IMG/VR virus record: IMGVR_UViG_3300017719_000088
Coordinates: 1-32,253 of that record
Source: a virus
DNA: 32,253 bases
Reading direction: 5' to 3' (one strand)
Made by a program: the position numbers and the translations under genes. Each line of letters opens with the position of its first letter. Positions within the stretch are counted from its first letter, which is position 1. Under the pieces are notes generated by a model. The model saw only the letters and a program-made list of their open reading frames with translations, did not search any database and was not told the DNA's origin. Shown in pieces: positions 16,746 to 25,500 of the stretch.

Positions 16746-16937
16746 TTATTTCCTTTTTCCTGGTGGTGTAGAAGGCTTTTCTATTTTAGCTTCCCCCATT
16801 TGGATGAAATTTTTAGTTTTATCTTGTAGGTCTACTAACATTCTAGCATCCCCTCCACTTACTTGAATCATCATTAAAGCAGAGTAAATATATTTTAATT
16901 CTTCTATTGTGTATTGCTCTCCTTGAAATTGTAACAT
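16746..16937 (-). CDS. Small helical protein, 63 aa (paralogue-like to the 61-aa protein)
   Basis: Unknown function. It is helical, with LQFQGEQYTIEELKYIYSAL at the start, then GGDARMLVDLQDKTKNFIQM, and a basic, Pro-rich tail ending PPGKRK. It aligns by eye with the 61-aa protein at 19703-19888: both have a short helix, a Gly-x-x-A-x-x-(L/V)-x-x-LQ-x-K motif near mid-length, a second helix with Asn-x-I, then a Pro- and Lys-rich tail ending in basic residues. It is 6 bases downstream of the 73-aa gene and upstream of the S74 fibre. A fibre-associated helper is suggested only by repeated pairing with fibre genes. Confidence 0.7.
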   Translation of the reverse strand: MLQFQGEQYTIEELKYIYSALMMIQVSGGDARMLVDLQDKTKNFIQMGEAKIEKPSTPPGKRK

Positions 16938-16943
16938 ATATTA

Positions 16944-17165
16944 TTATTTTTCTAGTTTTTCTAAAGAAAAATATTGATCCTGTAATTTTAAAATTAAATT
17001 ATACATGGTTTCAATGTCTTCACCTTTAAATGAAGTTTCTTTAACTAGATTTAATATAATACTAAGTTCTTGTTTGTCCAAACTATTTTTTGGAAATTCT
17101 ATTTTTGTTTGGTTAGATGTTTTTTCTTTTAATGGTTTTGTATTTACAAAATCTCTTAATCCCAT
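16944..17165 (-). CDS. Small protein, 73 aa, unknown function
   Basis: No family recognised. A basic N-terminal segment (LRDFVNTKPLKEKTSNQTK) is followed by two probable helices, LDKQELSIILNLVKETSFKG and EDIETMYNLILKLQDQYFSL. The Phe-x-Gly turn followed by a helix ending K-L-Q-D-Q is a pattern seen in small ORFs of marine phages (recollection only). It is separated from the 400-aa fibre by a strong terminator, and no recurrent element is visible in its 72-base leader. It probably pairs with the 63-aa gene 6 bases downstream. Confidence 0.68.
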   Translation of the reverse strand: MGLRDFVNTKPLKEKTSNQTKIEFPKNSLDKQELSIILNLVKETSFKGEDIETMYNLILKLQDQYFSLEKLEK

Positions 17166-17178
17166 AACTTTATATTTT

Positions 17179-17210
17179 AAAAAGGACTGTAGTTTTTTTA
17201 TCCAGTCCTT
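17179..17210 (-). terminator. Intrinsic terminator after the 400-aa fibre gene
   Basis: Minus strand AAGGACTG, 13-base loop, CAGTCCTT followed by further T residues (T5 in all with the stem end). The 8-bp stem is perfect and lies 27 bases past the fibre stop. Confidence 0.82.
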
Positions 17211-17237
17211 ATATTTGTTTTTATTAATACTATTTAT

Positions 17238-18440
17238 TTAAACGTAAATGAAAGCTTTATTTAATGACCTATTTACCCATACATGACCAATACCATTTCC
17301 TCCACCATATTGTGGTCTATCTGGAAATTCGCCTGTATTTGTAGGATCGGATGTATCAGATTTTACTACTTGCATTGTAAACGCAGAAGCTCCAATTCCT
17401 CCTTCTAAATTTGATACTGTACCTTTTGATGGAAAACCCCATTGCCCTGAATATGTACCGGTTTGGGGAGATAATGATTTATTTGAAATATCTATTGTAA
17501 AAGCAACGTTATCACTTCCTGCACTATTTTGGGCTACAATAAACCCACCATCAGAAGCTGCTGCTGGATCTGTGTCATTTAATAAAAAAGTATCATCTTT
17601 AATTCTTAAAGTACTTGCATCTATAAATGAAGCTGTACCTTCAACTCTTAAATTTCCTGGAAATTTTACTTCTGATGTAGCATCTGCTATAGTTAATTCA
17701 TTAGCACCAACACCGTTAAATAATGTTATATTACCCGAACCAACTGTAATACCTTCTAACTTACTAACATCTAATCTTGTACCTCCTAAAGATAAAATTC
17801 CACTACTATTTGCAACATTACCTATAACAAATCTGGCATCTGTACTTCCATTGCCAATAGCAGTATTTGGAATATTAGTAAAAGCTCCATTTAATTGAAT
17901 AGTACCTGTATTAGTAGTAATATTTCCAAGAGCACCGTTTTTATCAACAGATTCTAATCCTACACCATAAGAAGTTGAATTACTTGATGCACTAATTGCA
18001 GTTAAAGTACCATCAACATTAGTTTTCCCTAATGGGTTATCAACAACAAAATCATAAAGGCCATCTCCTGTAACTAGTGCAGGTTCACCATTAGTAACTG
18101 CCGCAGTTTCCATTGTAAGTTGAACAGCACCACCACCTGGTAGGGTAATTGAAAGAGTTGAACTATTAGCTGTGTTAATAGTATCAATACTTGCTGCTGC
18201 ATCATCTGCCCACAATAAAGCTTTAGGAGTAGTATCAGAAACTGATAAGATTTGTTGACTAGTTCCAATAGGAACTCTTTCTAGTCTTCCATTATTATCA
18301 CCCCCTAGTAAATCACCATCTGTTGGAGTAGCTCCATCTAAGTTAAATCCTCCAGAAGCAACGGCTAATTTTGTGTCTATAGTAACACTGGAAAACTTAC
18401 CAGCACTACCGGACATCATTATTTCTCTATAAACTGCCAT
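17238..18440 (-). CDS. Tail fibre protein, 400 aa (WKK/GTASF fibre family)
   Basis: Member of a fibre paralogue group encoded here. The N-terminus, MAVYREIMMSGSAGKFSSVT, is a diverged form of the WKK(V/I)LLSGSAAAFS opening of the other fibres. The body is Ser/Thr/Asn/Gly rich, beta-repetitive and without Cys, as expected for a trimeric fibre shaft. At about residues 268-300 it has the shared module GNLRVEGTASFIDASTLRIK with DDTFLLND, then an Ala/Gly-rich turn (AAASDGGFIVAQNSAGS). The C-terminus ends in a short aromatic strand, NKAFIYV, comparable to the YMYV and IWIYA ends of its paralogues. It is followed by a strong terminator. Receptor binding is inferred; no enzymatic domain is visible. 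Confidence 0.82.
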   Translation of the reverse strand: MAVYREIMMSGSAGKFSSVTIDTKLAVASGGFNLDGATPTDGDLLGGDNNGRLERVPIGTSQQILSVSDTTPKALLWADDAAASIDTINTANSSTLSITLPGGGAVQLTMETAAVTNGEPALVTGDGLYDFVVDNPLGKTNVDGTLTAISASSNSTSYGVGLESVDKNGALGNITTNTGTIQLNGAFTNIPNTAIGNGSTDARFVIGNVANSSGILSLGGTRLDVSKLEGITVGSGNITLFNGVGANELTIADATSEVKFPGNLRVEGTASFIDASTLRIKDDTFLLNDTDPAAASDGGFIVAQNSAGSDNVAFTIDISNKSLSPQTGTYSGQWGFPSKGTVSNLEGGIGASAFTMQVVKSDTSDPTNTGEFPDRPQYGGGNGIGHVWVNRSLNKAFIYV

Positions 18441-18476
18441 ATTCTTTAATTTTAATTAGTTAATAATTATGTAGTT

Positions 18477-19574
18477 TTAAACGTACATATACACTGCATC
18501 CGCTTGATTAGAAACACTATTATCTATAGCAATGTTTCCATATCCTTGAGATCCTCCATATACTGGATCTGATTGTCCTGGAGTATTACCTGAGTAATTT
18601 CCACGTTGTATAATTGTAGCATAATGATCTATTGAAGGAGTTGAACCATCTGTTTGGGCTGCTTTAAATCCCCATCTACCACCATTAGTATTATCATATC
18701 CAAAAAATTCACCTTGACCTGAAGTGCCTTGTTGTACTATAAACCCACCAGCAGCTGCTGCTTGTGATCCAGAGTTTAATAAAATTATTTTATCTTCTAC
18801 TTGTAATGTTTCTGCGTCTGTAAACGAAGCAGTACCTTCAACTCTAAAGTTACCTGGGATAACTACAGTTGATGTATCATCTCCAACGGTTAATGTGAAT
18901 GCCCCTACACCATTTGCTAAACTTCTATTACCTGAAGCAAATCCAATTCCTGTTAAACCATTAAGAGTAAGAAATGAATCTCCTAATGCTTTTGTATCAC
19001 TACCAATTGTAATTTGACCTAAACTAGATAATTGAGAATTTGTAATACTACCTAAAGTACCTGTTAGTGCTATAGTTCCTGTGCTTGAAATAGTACCACC
19101 TGAAAGAGAAAGACCATTTTTAGATGTAGTACCTGCTGTAATTGAAGTTATTGTACCAGCATTATTACTAAAATTTAAAGAATAATAATCATATGCCTGA
19201 TCTCCTGTAATTAAGTTAGCATTGCCGTTACCAACACCACTAGCTGTAACAGCTGTTAGTGTTTTTGAAGTTGTACCAGTAATTAATAAAGTTGAGGAAT
19301 TTGTAGATGTTAAAGCTGTTACTCCACCTTGATCATCAGTTCCCCAATGAGGAAAACCATCACCATCTACTTTTAGAACTTGTCCTGTTGCTCCAATATT
19401 TAATTTTGTAAATTCATTATTAGTTGCTGCTGAGGATGAATAATATAAAATGTCTCCATCTGCGTATGTGGTTTGACCTGAACCCCCACTTGCAAGACCA
19501 AGTGCTGAGTCAATTGTTACTGTAGAGAAAGCTGCAGCACTACCTGATAACAATACTTTTTTCCATGTTGCCAT
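18477..19574 (-). CDS. Tail fibre protein, 365 aa (WKK/GTASF fibre family)
   Basis: Fibre paralogue with the clear anchor-like N-terminus MATWKKVLLSGSAAAFSTVT, identical in plan to the 475-aa fibre. The shaft is Ser/Thr/Gly rich with short beta repeats. The shared module is GNFRVEGTASFTDAETLQVE followed by DKIILLNSGSQAAAAGGFIV (about residues 240-280), then RWGF, and the protein closes with ADAVYMYV. Its 5' leader and the terminator in front of it resemble those of the 475-aa gene at the base level, suggesting gene duplication with regulatory sequence. It sits 36 bases upstream of the 400-aa fibre start. Structural role inferred from composition, paralogy and context. Confidence 0.84.
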   Translation of the reverse strand: MATWKKVLLSGSAAAFSTVTIDSALGLASGGSGQTTYADGDILYYSSSAATNNEFTKLNIGATGQVLKVDGDGFPHWGTDDQGGVTALTSTNSSTLLITGTTSKTLTAVTASGVGNGNANLITGDQAYDYYSLNFSNNAGTITSITAGTTSKNGLSLSGGTISSTGTIALTGTLGSITNSQLSSLGQITIGSDTKALGDSFLTLNGLTGIGFASGNRSLANGVGAFTLTVGDDTSTVVIPGNFRVEGTASFTDAETLQVEDKIILLNSGSQAAAAGGFIVQQGTSGQGEFFGYDNTNGGRWGFKAAQTDGSTPSIDHYATIIQRGNYSGNTPGQSDPVYGGSQGYGNIAIDNSVSNQADAVYMYV

Positions 19575-19604
19575 AATTGTAAAATTTTAATTTATTTTTA
19601 TTTT

Positions 19605-19639
19605 AAAAAAGTGTTGTATTATCAGTTTTAAAATACAAC
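19605..19639 (-). terminator. Intrinsic terminator after the 61-aa gene
   Basis: Minus strand GTTGTATT, loop, AATACAAC, AC, then six T. The 8-bp stem is perfect. It resembles the hairpin at 21492-21510 (GTTGTAC...GTGCAAC), which also precedes a WKK-type fibre start. Confidence 0.75.
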
Positions 19640-19660
19640 ATTATTTATTAGTTTAATATC

Positions 19661-19672
19661 TATAATAAATAT
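19661..19672 (-). promoter_or_regulatory. Variant recurrent AT-rich element between the 61-aa and 365-aa genes
   Basis: Minus strand ATATTTATTATA, one base different in its core from the perfect copies. It lies upstream of the terminator at 19605-19639, so its use for the 365-aa gene is doubtful. Confidence 0.35.
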
Positions 19673-19702
19673 GTGAAAAGATATAAAATGTTATAAAAAA
19701 TA

Positions 19703-19888
19703 TTATTTCTTTTTATCTTTTAGTTGAGGAGGGCCAGCAGATATTTCAGCTGTAGTTTCTTCTTCTACTTTTAATATTTCATTCTCTACTTTTACTTGTA
19801 AATTCGCTACAAATTGAGCATTTGATCCTTTTATGTCTATTACATTTAAAGATGATCTTAAAACTTGTAATTCTTGTAATTCAAACAT
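19703..19888 (-). CDS. Small helical protein, 61 aa (paralogue-like to the 63-aa protein)
   Basis: Unknown function. Leu/Glu-rich helices (FELQELQVLRSSLNVIDIKG, then VANLQVKVENEILKVEEETT) and a Lys-rich tail ending LKDKKK. Shared layout with the 63-aa protein at 16746-16937: Gly-x-x-A-x-x-V-x-x-LQ-x-K, Asn-x-I, a Pro-containing linker and a basic tail. It lies between the 475-aa and 365-aa fibres, with a terminator on each side, so it seems to be a monocistronic unit. Two imperfect copies of the recurrent element occur in its 133-base leader (about 19905-19932). Assembly factor for neighbouring fibres is a guess. Confidence 0.7.
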   Translation of the reverse strand: MFELQELQVLRSSLNVIDIKGSNAQFVANLQVKVENEILKVEEETTAEISAGPPQLKDKKK

Positions 19889-19968
19889 TGATTTTAATTT
19901 TGTAAATTATTATAAATTATAACATAAATATTGTTTTTCTAAAATCCAAATTATTTTTAAAAAAAGAT

Positions 19969-20000
19969 AAAAAAAGGGTTAACTAATTAAAGCTAACCCT
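19969..20000 (-). terminator. Intrinsic terminator after the 475-aa fibre gene
   Basis: Minus strand AGGGTTAGC, loop TTTAATTA, GTTAACCCT and then a run of T. The 9-bp stem has one G-T wobble. It begins 22 bases after the fibre stop. Confidence 0.9.
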
Positions 20001-20021
20001 TGTAATTATTGTATTTTGATA

Positions 20022-21449
20022 TTATGCATATATCCAAATATCATTACCTGTGGCATCATTTGTAGTATAAATGTTACCTGTTTTACTATAATCAGTACCT
20101 GCAAGAGTTGCAATTGCTGATGGAGTATTTGCAGTGCCTGGAGCTATTACAGCAGCCATAAAAGCATCTGGAGAAATTGATGTTGAATTAAATGGTACAT
20201 CTTTTGCAACAACCCATCTATTATTAACATTAGTTTCTGCACCTGATGAATCTTTATAAGCGAAAGCATGGCCTTGACCTCCATTAGCAGTTGAATCTTC
20301 AATTACAATACCACCATCTTGGCCTGCATTAGATCCTGAACCTAATCCAATGAATTGATCCTTAACTAATAGGTTTTCTGAACTTTCAAATGAAGCTGTA
20401 CCTTTTACTCTTAAATCACCTTCAACAGTAACTGTATCAGTTAAAGCATTTCCTAAAGTTACATTACCTGTAACACTTAAAACATCCATTCCTACTGTTC
20501 CTGTAAAAGTTGGACCTGCTAAATTAGCTTTCAATGCTAAATCAGTATCTAAACCACTAACTTGAGATTGAGCAATACTATCTGCACTAGCTGCACCTAC
20601 TATTGTATCAGCAGAAATTGAATTTCCTAATGAAGTTGAAGAACCAGCGATTGTAATAGCACTGCTTACTAATTTTTCATTTGCAATTGAACCACCTAAC
20701 ATACCGTTACTAATACCTAATGCCTTAACTCGTAAAGTATCTGTACTAACTTCAATAGATGAATCATCAACATTAACGCTTAATGCTGTACCAGCACCAC
20801 CTGCTAAACCAGCACCTGCTACTGAAGTGTTTAATTGAGTTTCAGTAATTCCTGCAGCTGTTACACTAACTGTTGGGGTTGCTGTATCTGGATCAGTAAC
20901 TGTGATAGCAGTTCCAGCATCAATACCTGTAATATCACCTGCATTTGCATCTGAAAATATTGCATTACCATTACCATCTATAGATAATACCTGACCTTGT
21001 GTTGCAGTTGATGCAGCTGTTAATCCATCAATTGCTGCTTGTCTAGTTGCTGCACCTGTACCACCACTACCAATTGCTAGTGTTGCAGATAATCCTGCTG
21101 CATTACCACTTGTGTTTTGGTTACCTGCTGAATTAACACCTGGTAAGTTAATATCTGCTGTACCATTAAATGATACACCACCTATGCTTCTTGCAGTTGC
21201 TAAAGCTGTTGCTGTTGCCGCATTTCCACTTGTGTCCTGATCACCTGCTGAATTAACACCTGGTAAGTTAATACTTGTTGATCCATCAAATGCTACACCA
21301 CCAATGTTAACTGATGCTGCTAAAGCTGTTGCTGTTGCCGCGTTACCACCTGCATCACCTGTAATTGCACCTGTTATTGTTGCGTCTACTGTTAACCCAG
21401 CTAATTCTGCTGATGAACCGGAGACGACTACTTTTTTCCATGTTGCCAT
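20022..21449 (-). CDS. Tail fibre protein, 475 aa, with 40-residue repeats
   Basis: Largest of the medium fibres. N-terminus MATWKKVVVSGSSAELAGLT is the shared anchor-like opening. Residues 35-118 contain two full 40-aa repeats and the start of a third: SGNAATATALATARSIGGVS then FNGTADINLPGVNSAGNQNT. This is a pattern known from tail fibres of many tailed phages (ATALATAR-x-I-x-GV-x-F-x-G). The shared module GDLRVKGTASFESSENLLVK with DQFIGLGSGS lies near residues 346-375. The protein ends with NDIWIYA. Composition is Ala/Ser/Thr/Gly rich with no Cys and few aromatics, as for a fibrous trimer. It has terminators at both ends. Host-receptor binding is inferred. Confidence 0.86.
   Translation of the reverse strand: MATWKKVVVSGSSAELAGLTVDATITGAITGDAGGNAATATALAASVNIGGVAFDGSTSINLPGVNSAGDQDTSGNAATATALATARSIGGVSFNGTADINLPGVNSAGNQNTSGNAAGLSATLAIGSGGTGAATRQAAIDGLTAASTATQGQVLSIDGNGNAIFSDANAGDITGIDAGTAITVTDPDTATPTVSVTAAGITETQLNTSVAGAGLAGGAGTALSVNVDDSSIEVSTDTLRVKALGISNGMLGGSIANEKLVSSAITIAGSSTSLGNSISADTIVGAASADSIAQSQVSGLDTDLALKANLAGPTFTGTVGMDVLSVTGNVTLGNALTDTVTVEGDLRVKGTASFESSENLLVKDQFIGLGSGSNAGQDGGIVIEDSTANGGQGHAFAYKDSSGAETNVNNRWVVAKDVPFNSTSISPDAFMAAVIAPGTANTPSAIATLAGTDYSKTGNIYTTNDATGNDIWIYA
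21096..21347 (-). repeat. 120-bp tandem repeats coding 40-aa fibre repeats
   Basis: Within the 475-aa fibre gene the string CCTGCTGAATTAACACCTGG (plus strand) occurs at 21124 and again at 21244, exactly 120 bases apart, and AAAGCTGTTGCTGTTGCCGC also recurs with the same period. The repeat is coding, in frame and imperfect. Confidence 0.85.
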
Positions 21450-21486
21450 AATTTTAAATTTTAATTATTGTTTTTTTTTTGTTTTT

Positions 21487-21510
21487 AAAGTGTTGCACTC
21501 CGTGTACAAC
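21487..21510 (-). terminator. Possible terminator after the 304-aa gene
   Basis: Minus strand GTTGTAC, loop ACGGA, GTGCAAC (7 bp with one G-T wobble), then ACTTT. The U tail is short, so termination may be weak. Confidence 0.5.
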
Positions 21511-21529
21511 ATTATTTTTAAATTTCTTC

Positions 21530-21541
21530 TATTATAAATAT
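21530..21541 (-). promoter_or_regulatory. Recurrent AT-rich element after the 304-aa gene
   Basis: Minus strand ATATTTATAATA, perfect copy, 5 bases past the 304-aa stop and upstream of the weak hairpin at 21487-21510. The 475-aa fibre ATG is 80 bases away. Confidence 0.5.
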
Positions 21542-21546
21542 ATAAT

Positions 21547-22461
21547 CTATTGTATTCCTACATAAAAGTTTGAACCAGAGTAAAACATTCCTCCTTCTAC
21601 TGCTGTAGGTTCATTTTCCATTTCTCCTAGCACAAAAACACCGTCATTATTGACTTTTGCTACTTCTATACTTCCACTTTTTATTAAGAATATATCACTT
21701 GAGGTTGAGCCGGTTATCTGAAAACTACCACTTAATTTAGTTAATCCAGCATCATTAAATGTAAATCTAGGACTACCTCCTAAAGCTGAACCACCGTCGT
21801 TAAATTGAATTTCTGTATCTGATCCTCCAGGAGTTGCTCCTCCTGCTACTGTTAAATCAAATGTAGTACCATCATTTTTTTCAAAGGTTAATGTGCTACC
21901 TGCTACTGAACCTGTTTTTAAAGATTCACCTATTGAGGCACTAGCAAATTTACCTACATATTGGTAAAGTGAAATTTTATAAGGTGTTGAATATGATCCT
22001 GCTCCTGGATCTTGAATAGATAAAATTCCTGTAGTATAATCAAAAATCCAATCTATATCATCTGTAGGGGGAACATTATTTCCTCCTGCATCTTTTAAAG
22101 TAGCTACATATGCAGGTCCGTATTTGTCACTTATAAAATTTCTTTGTAGTAAATTTTCATTTATTGTGACTCTATCTATACTAGTACCAGGAGTAAAACC
22201 TGACCCACTAGCGAAATAAAATGCAGAATCTGCATATCCTAATAAAGGAGCTAAAGTAAATTCTGTATATTGCTTTGCTACACCTGCTAAAACAGCTGTG
22301 CCTGGAGTTGATGATACATCTTCAGCCCATATTTCAGTAGTACTAATATTGATAGTATTAGCTCCTAATTCATTATAGAATTTTTTAGCTGTGGTAGTAA
22401 ACTCTTTATTTATAAGAGTTCTAAAGGATTTATCAATTTTAGTTTGGTTACTTAGAGCCAT
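21547..22461 (-). CDS. Fibre/adhesin protein, 304 aa, paralogue of the 1044-aa N-terminus
   Basis: The first 175 or so residues align closely by eye with the start of the 1044-aa protein encoded just upstream: SFRTLINKEFTTTAKKFYNE versus SFRALINREFTTTAKKFYNE, also GVAKQYTEF and LLQRNFISDKYG versus YLQRNFISDKYG, and DDIDWIFDYTTGILSIQ versus DDIDWLFNYQTGILTIQ. This region is presumably a virion-attachment domain. Next comes SVAGSTLTFEKNDGTTFDLT, which matches a segment in the 682-aa fibre. The C-terminal 100 residues are a beta-rich Ser/Gly tip ending SGSNFYVGIQ. It may be a short fibre that uses the same baseplate site as the 1044-aa fibre. A terminator separates it from the 1044-aa gene upstream. 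Confidence 0.82.
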   Translation of the reverse strand: MALSNQTKIDKSFRTLINKEFTTTAKKFYNELGANTINISTTEIWAEDVSSTPGTAVLAGVAKQYTEFTLAPLLGYADSAFYFASGSGFTPGTSIDRVTINENLLQRNFISDKYGPAYVATLKDAGGNNVPPTDDIDWIFDYTTGILSIQDPGAGSYSTPYKISLYQYVGKFASASIGESLKTGSVAGSTLTFEKNDGTTFDLTVAGGATPGGSDTEIQFNDGGSALGGSPRFTFNDAGLTKLSGSFQITGSTSSDIFLIKSGSIEVAKVNNDGVFVLGEMENEPTAVEGGMFYSGSNFYVGIQ

Positions 22462-22482
22462 TTATATTATATTACTTAATTT

Positions 22483-22513
22483 AAAAAACCAGCACCAGAT
22501 TTCTCTGATGCTG
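22483..22513 (-). terminator. Intrinsic terminator after the 1044-aa fibre gene
   Basis: Minus strand CAGCATCAGA, GAAA tetraloop, TCTGGTGCTG, G, then six T. The 10-bp stem has a single G-T wobble and a stable tetraloop, 22 bases past the stop. Confidence 0.93.
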
Positions 22514-22534
22514 ATATTATTTTACTTATACTAA

Positions 22535-25500
22535 TTAAGTTAAACTTAATTGAGTTAAATATTTATTAGCTAATTGAGCTGAGCTAAATCTTACTAATAA
22601 TACAAGTTTTGCTGATGCTCCTAAAGTATTAGATCCCATAGAACAGTTACCTGATAGTTCTCCTAATGTTCCACCAACTTTAAGTCCACGTACTGCTGCT
22701 GTAGCTGTTGCTCCTGAATTATCAGGAATAGATTTGTTTCCATTTGTAGAAAGTGCTGCTACTGCAAAATCATATACTATAGTAGGAACTCCTGTACCAC
22801 CTGAAAAATCTTCTGGTCTAGCTGCTATTATTTCTATATCAGCTCCACTTCCCCAAGCACCTAAATTATTTCCAAATCCAACTTGACCAAAAGTATATGT
22901 GTTTATATCTTGGTTTGCTTGTGATCCTGGGAATGCAAATTCTCTCCAGTAGTATTGATCTCCAGTTCCAAATGATGAATAAGTACCTCCAGCTGCCGTA
23001 TCATCTCCACCTACTAGTCTACCATTTCTAACTTGTAGATTTCCATCTACTAATGCTGCTGATGAATTCCATCCTCCAATTGAACCATTCCAAGCTGTAA
23101 GTCTTTTACTTTCACCTAAGAAATATTCTATTAAATTTGCTGCTGGGTCAGATGTATATGAGTTTACAAAATATGTATTATTTAAAGTAATAGAATTTGA
23201 TGTTACACCATTACTTCCTTTACCAGGTTTAAGAACTTTAATAGTTGCTGTAGGTGCACTTAATTCTCCTGTAGAATTTGTTGCTGGTAAATCAGCAGTA
23301 AGTGGTCTATCTATTGATAATGACATTTGAGCATCATGTGCTGGAATATCACCTGCCTGGCTACCTGTAGTTTCATTAGTAAAATAATCTGATTGATATA
23401 CTACATTTTCTGTTTCTGTACCTAAATGATTTCCATAAACAGGATTAAACATATTATCAGCAGTAAATGGTATTGAGAATGTAGCTGCTTGTAAGTAATC
23501 AACTCCACTTATTTGTTTTAAAGTAGTTGCACTAGTAGTTACAGCTCCTGGTGTTACTGTTTGAGTTGGGTATTCATTTGAATCTCCAACCCACCAAAAT
23601 TGTCTTTCATTAGTTATTCCTGCTCCATTATCTGCAGATATTTTAAATTTATAAGATCCTGAATCTGCTAAAGTTGTTATAATTTGTGCATTTGCTTTAG
23701 CCCAGAAATAATTAATGTTGTTATTAGTACCAAATTGTGCTAAATTAAATACTCTTATAGCACCTGTTGTAGAACTACCTCCTGCACCAATTCCTGTTAA
23801 AGCTTGAATACTTAATACAGCAGCATCACTTGCATGTGCTATACTACCTGTTACACCACCTGGTATAGATGATGTATCTAATTGTGCCTTAGTACCTGCT
23901 CTAAATCTAGTAGATGTATCAGCTGTAGATAAAGTAACACTTGGGTCTGTTATAAAAGCTATTGAATCACCTGCTACTTTTCCTACATACCATTTTGCAC
24001 TTTCTAGTCCTGATGGTAAATAACCATTAGTAGTAGATTCACCTGTTAAAGAGGTTGAACCTAAAATGCCTGCTTTATTTGGAACTAATGATGCGAAAGT
24101 TACACTAATTTCATCCATTGCTTGTGCTAATGAAGTAGCACTTGTAAATGAATCAAAGAAACCATCAGCATAGCTGTTATCTACAGGTGAACCAATATTA
24201 ATTGATTGACCACTTGCTTGGATTGGAATAGCTGTTGAACTCGATACTATTAAAGATCCTGTTATTTCTAAATCATTAGTAGTATTAAATTTAGAACCAG
24301 TTTGAACAAATACACCTCCTGGATCAGCTTCTAAAGCTGCTATAGAAGCAGAAACATTTGTTATATCACCTAACACTAATGTTCCTGTTACACTAGCATT
24401 TCCATCAACTGTAAGACCACTAAAACTAGCAGCACTTCCTGATACAATAATTTTTGACCATTTATCTGTATAAATCCAAGAATCATTACTTGAATCTACA
24501 AACATATTACCTTCTTGGTTATATGATGCTGGGATATCTGCAATTATAGATCCACTTATAGTAAGAGGCATGTATGCATCTGGATCATATCCTGCTGCAG
24601 TTAAAGGATCAAATGAACTTGTTACTGCCCATCTATTTTCAGTTGAATCATAGGCAAATAATTTACTTTTACCGTCTGCTGCTTGTTCTACAGCTATACC
24701 ACCATCACTAGCTGCTGCAGAGCCTGATGCTAATAAAATATATTTATCTTTTACTGATAAGTTTGTTGAGTTTGTAAATGATGCTGTTCCCGCTACTTGT
24801 AAATTTCCTGATAATGTTAAATTATCACCTGTTGCATCAGTTGCTAAAGCTGCTGCTGTTGCTGCATTTGTAGCATTTGCTACTGCTCCATCTACATTTC
24901 CTCCTGCTACATAAGATGCTGTTTGAGCAGTTACTACATAAGAAGCTGTTTGAGCAGTTTCAACATAACTAGCAGTTTGAGCTAGTGTTACATAAGATGC
25001 TGTTGCTGCTGTACCATCTAAATCTCCTTGGAACGAACTTGTTATAGAATCAGCAATAATTGAACCCGTTACTTGTAAATCATTTGTTGTAGCAAAAAAT
25101 GAACCTGTTTGAACAAATATACCACTTTCACCACCTGCTGATTCACTTAAAAATGTACCTACATATTGGTATCCAGATAATTGCATATCTGTATAGTTGT
25201 ATGTACCTAAGGAAGAAGATTGAATTGTTAAAATACCTGTTTGGTAATTAAATAACCAATCAATATCATCTAGTGGGTAAATATCTTCTCCACTTCCATC
25301 TTTTAAGGTTACGGCATAATTTGCACCATATTTATCACTTATAAAATTTCTTTGTAAATAGTCAATGTTTATAGTTCCTCTATTTACTTCATCACCAGGT
25401 GTCCATCCTGATCCACTAGCTACATAAAAAGCTGAGGTAGTATATCCTGCTAAAGGTGATAAAACAAATTCTGTATATTGTTTTGCTACACCTGCTGAAA

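Noticed and set aside
18074-18268. Minus-strand ORF of 64 aa
   Set aside because: Overlaps the 400-aa fibre in another frame and has a Leu/Gln-rich sequence typical of a shadow of Thr/Ser-rich coding sequence.
24908-25006. CRISPR-like array
   Set aside because: The periodic units are in-frame 27-base codon repeats coding TASYV nonapeptides, without distinct spacers.
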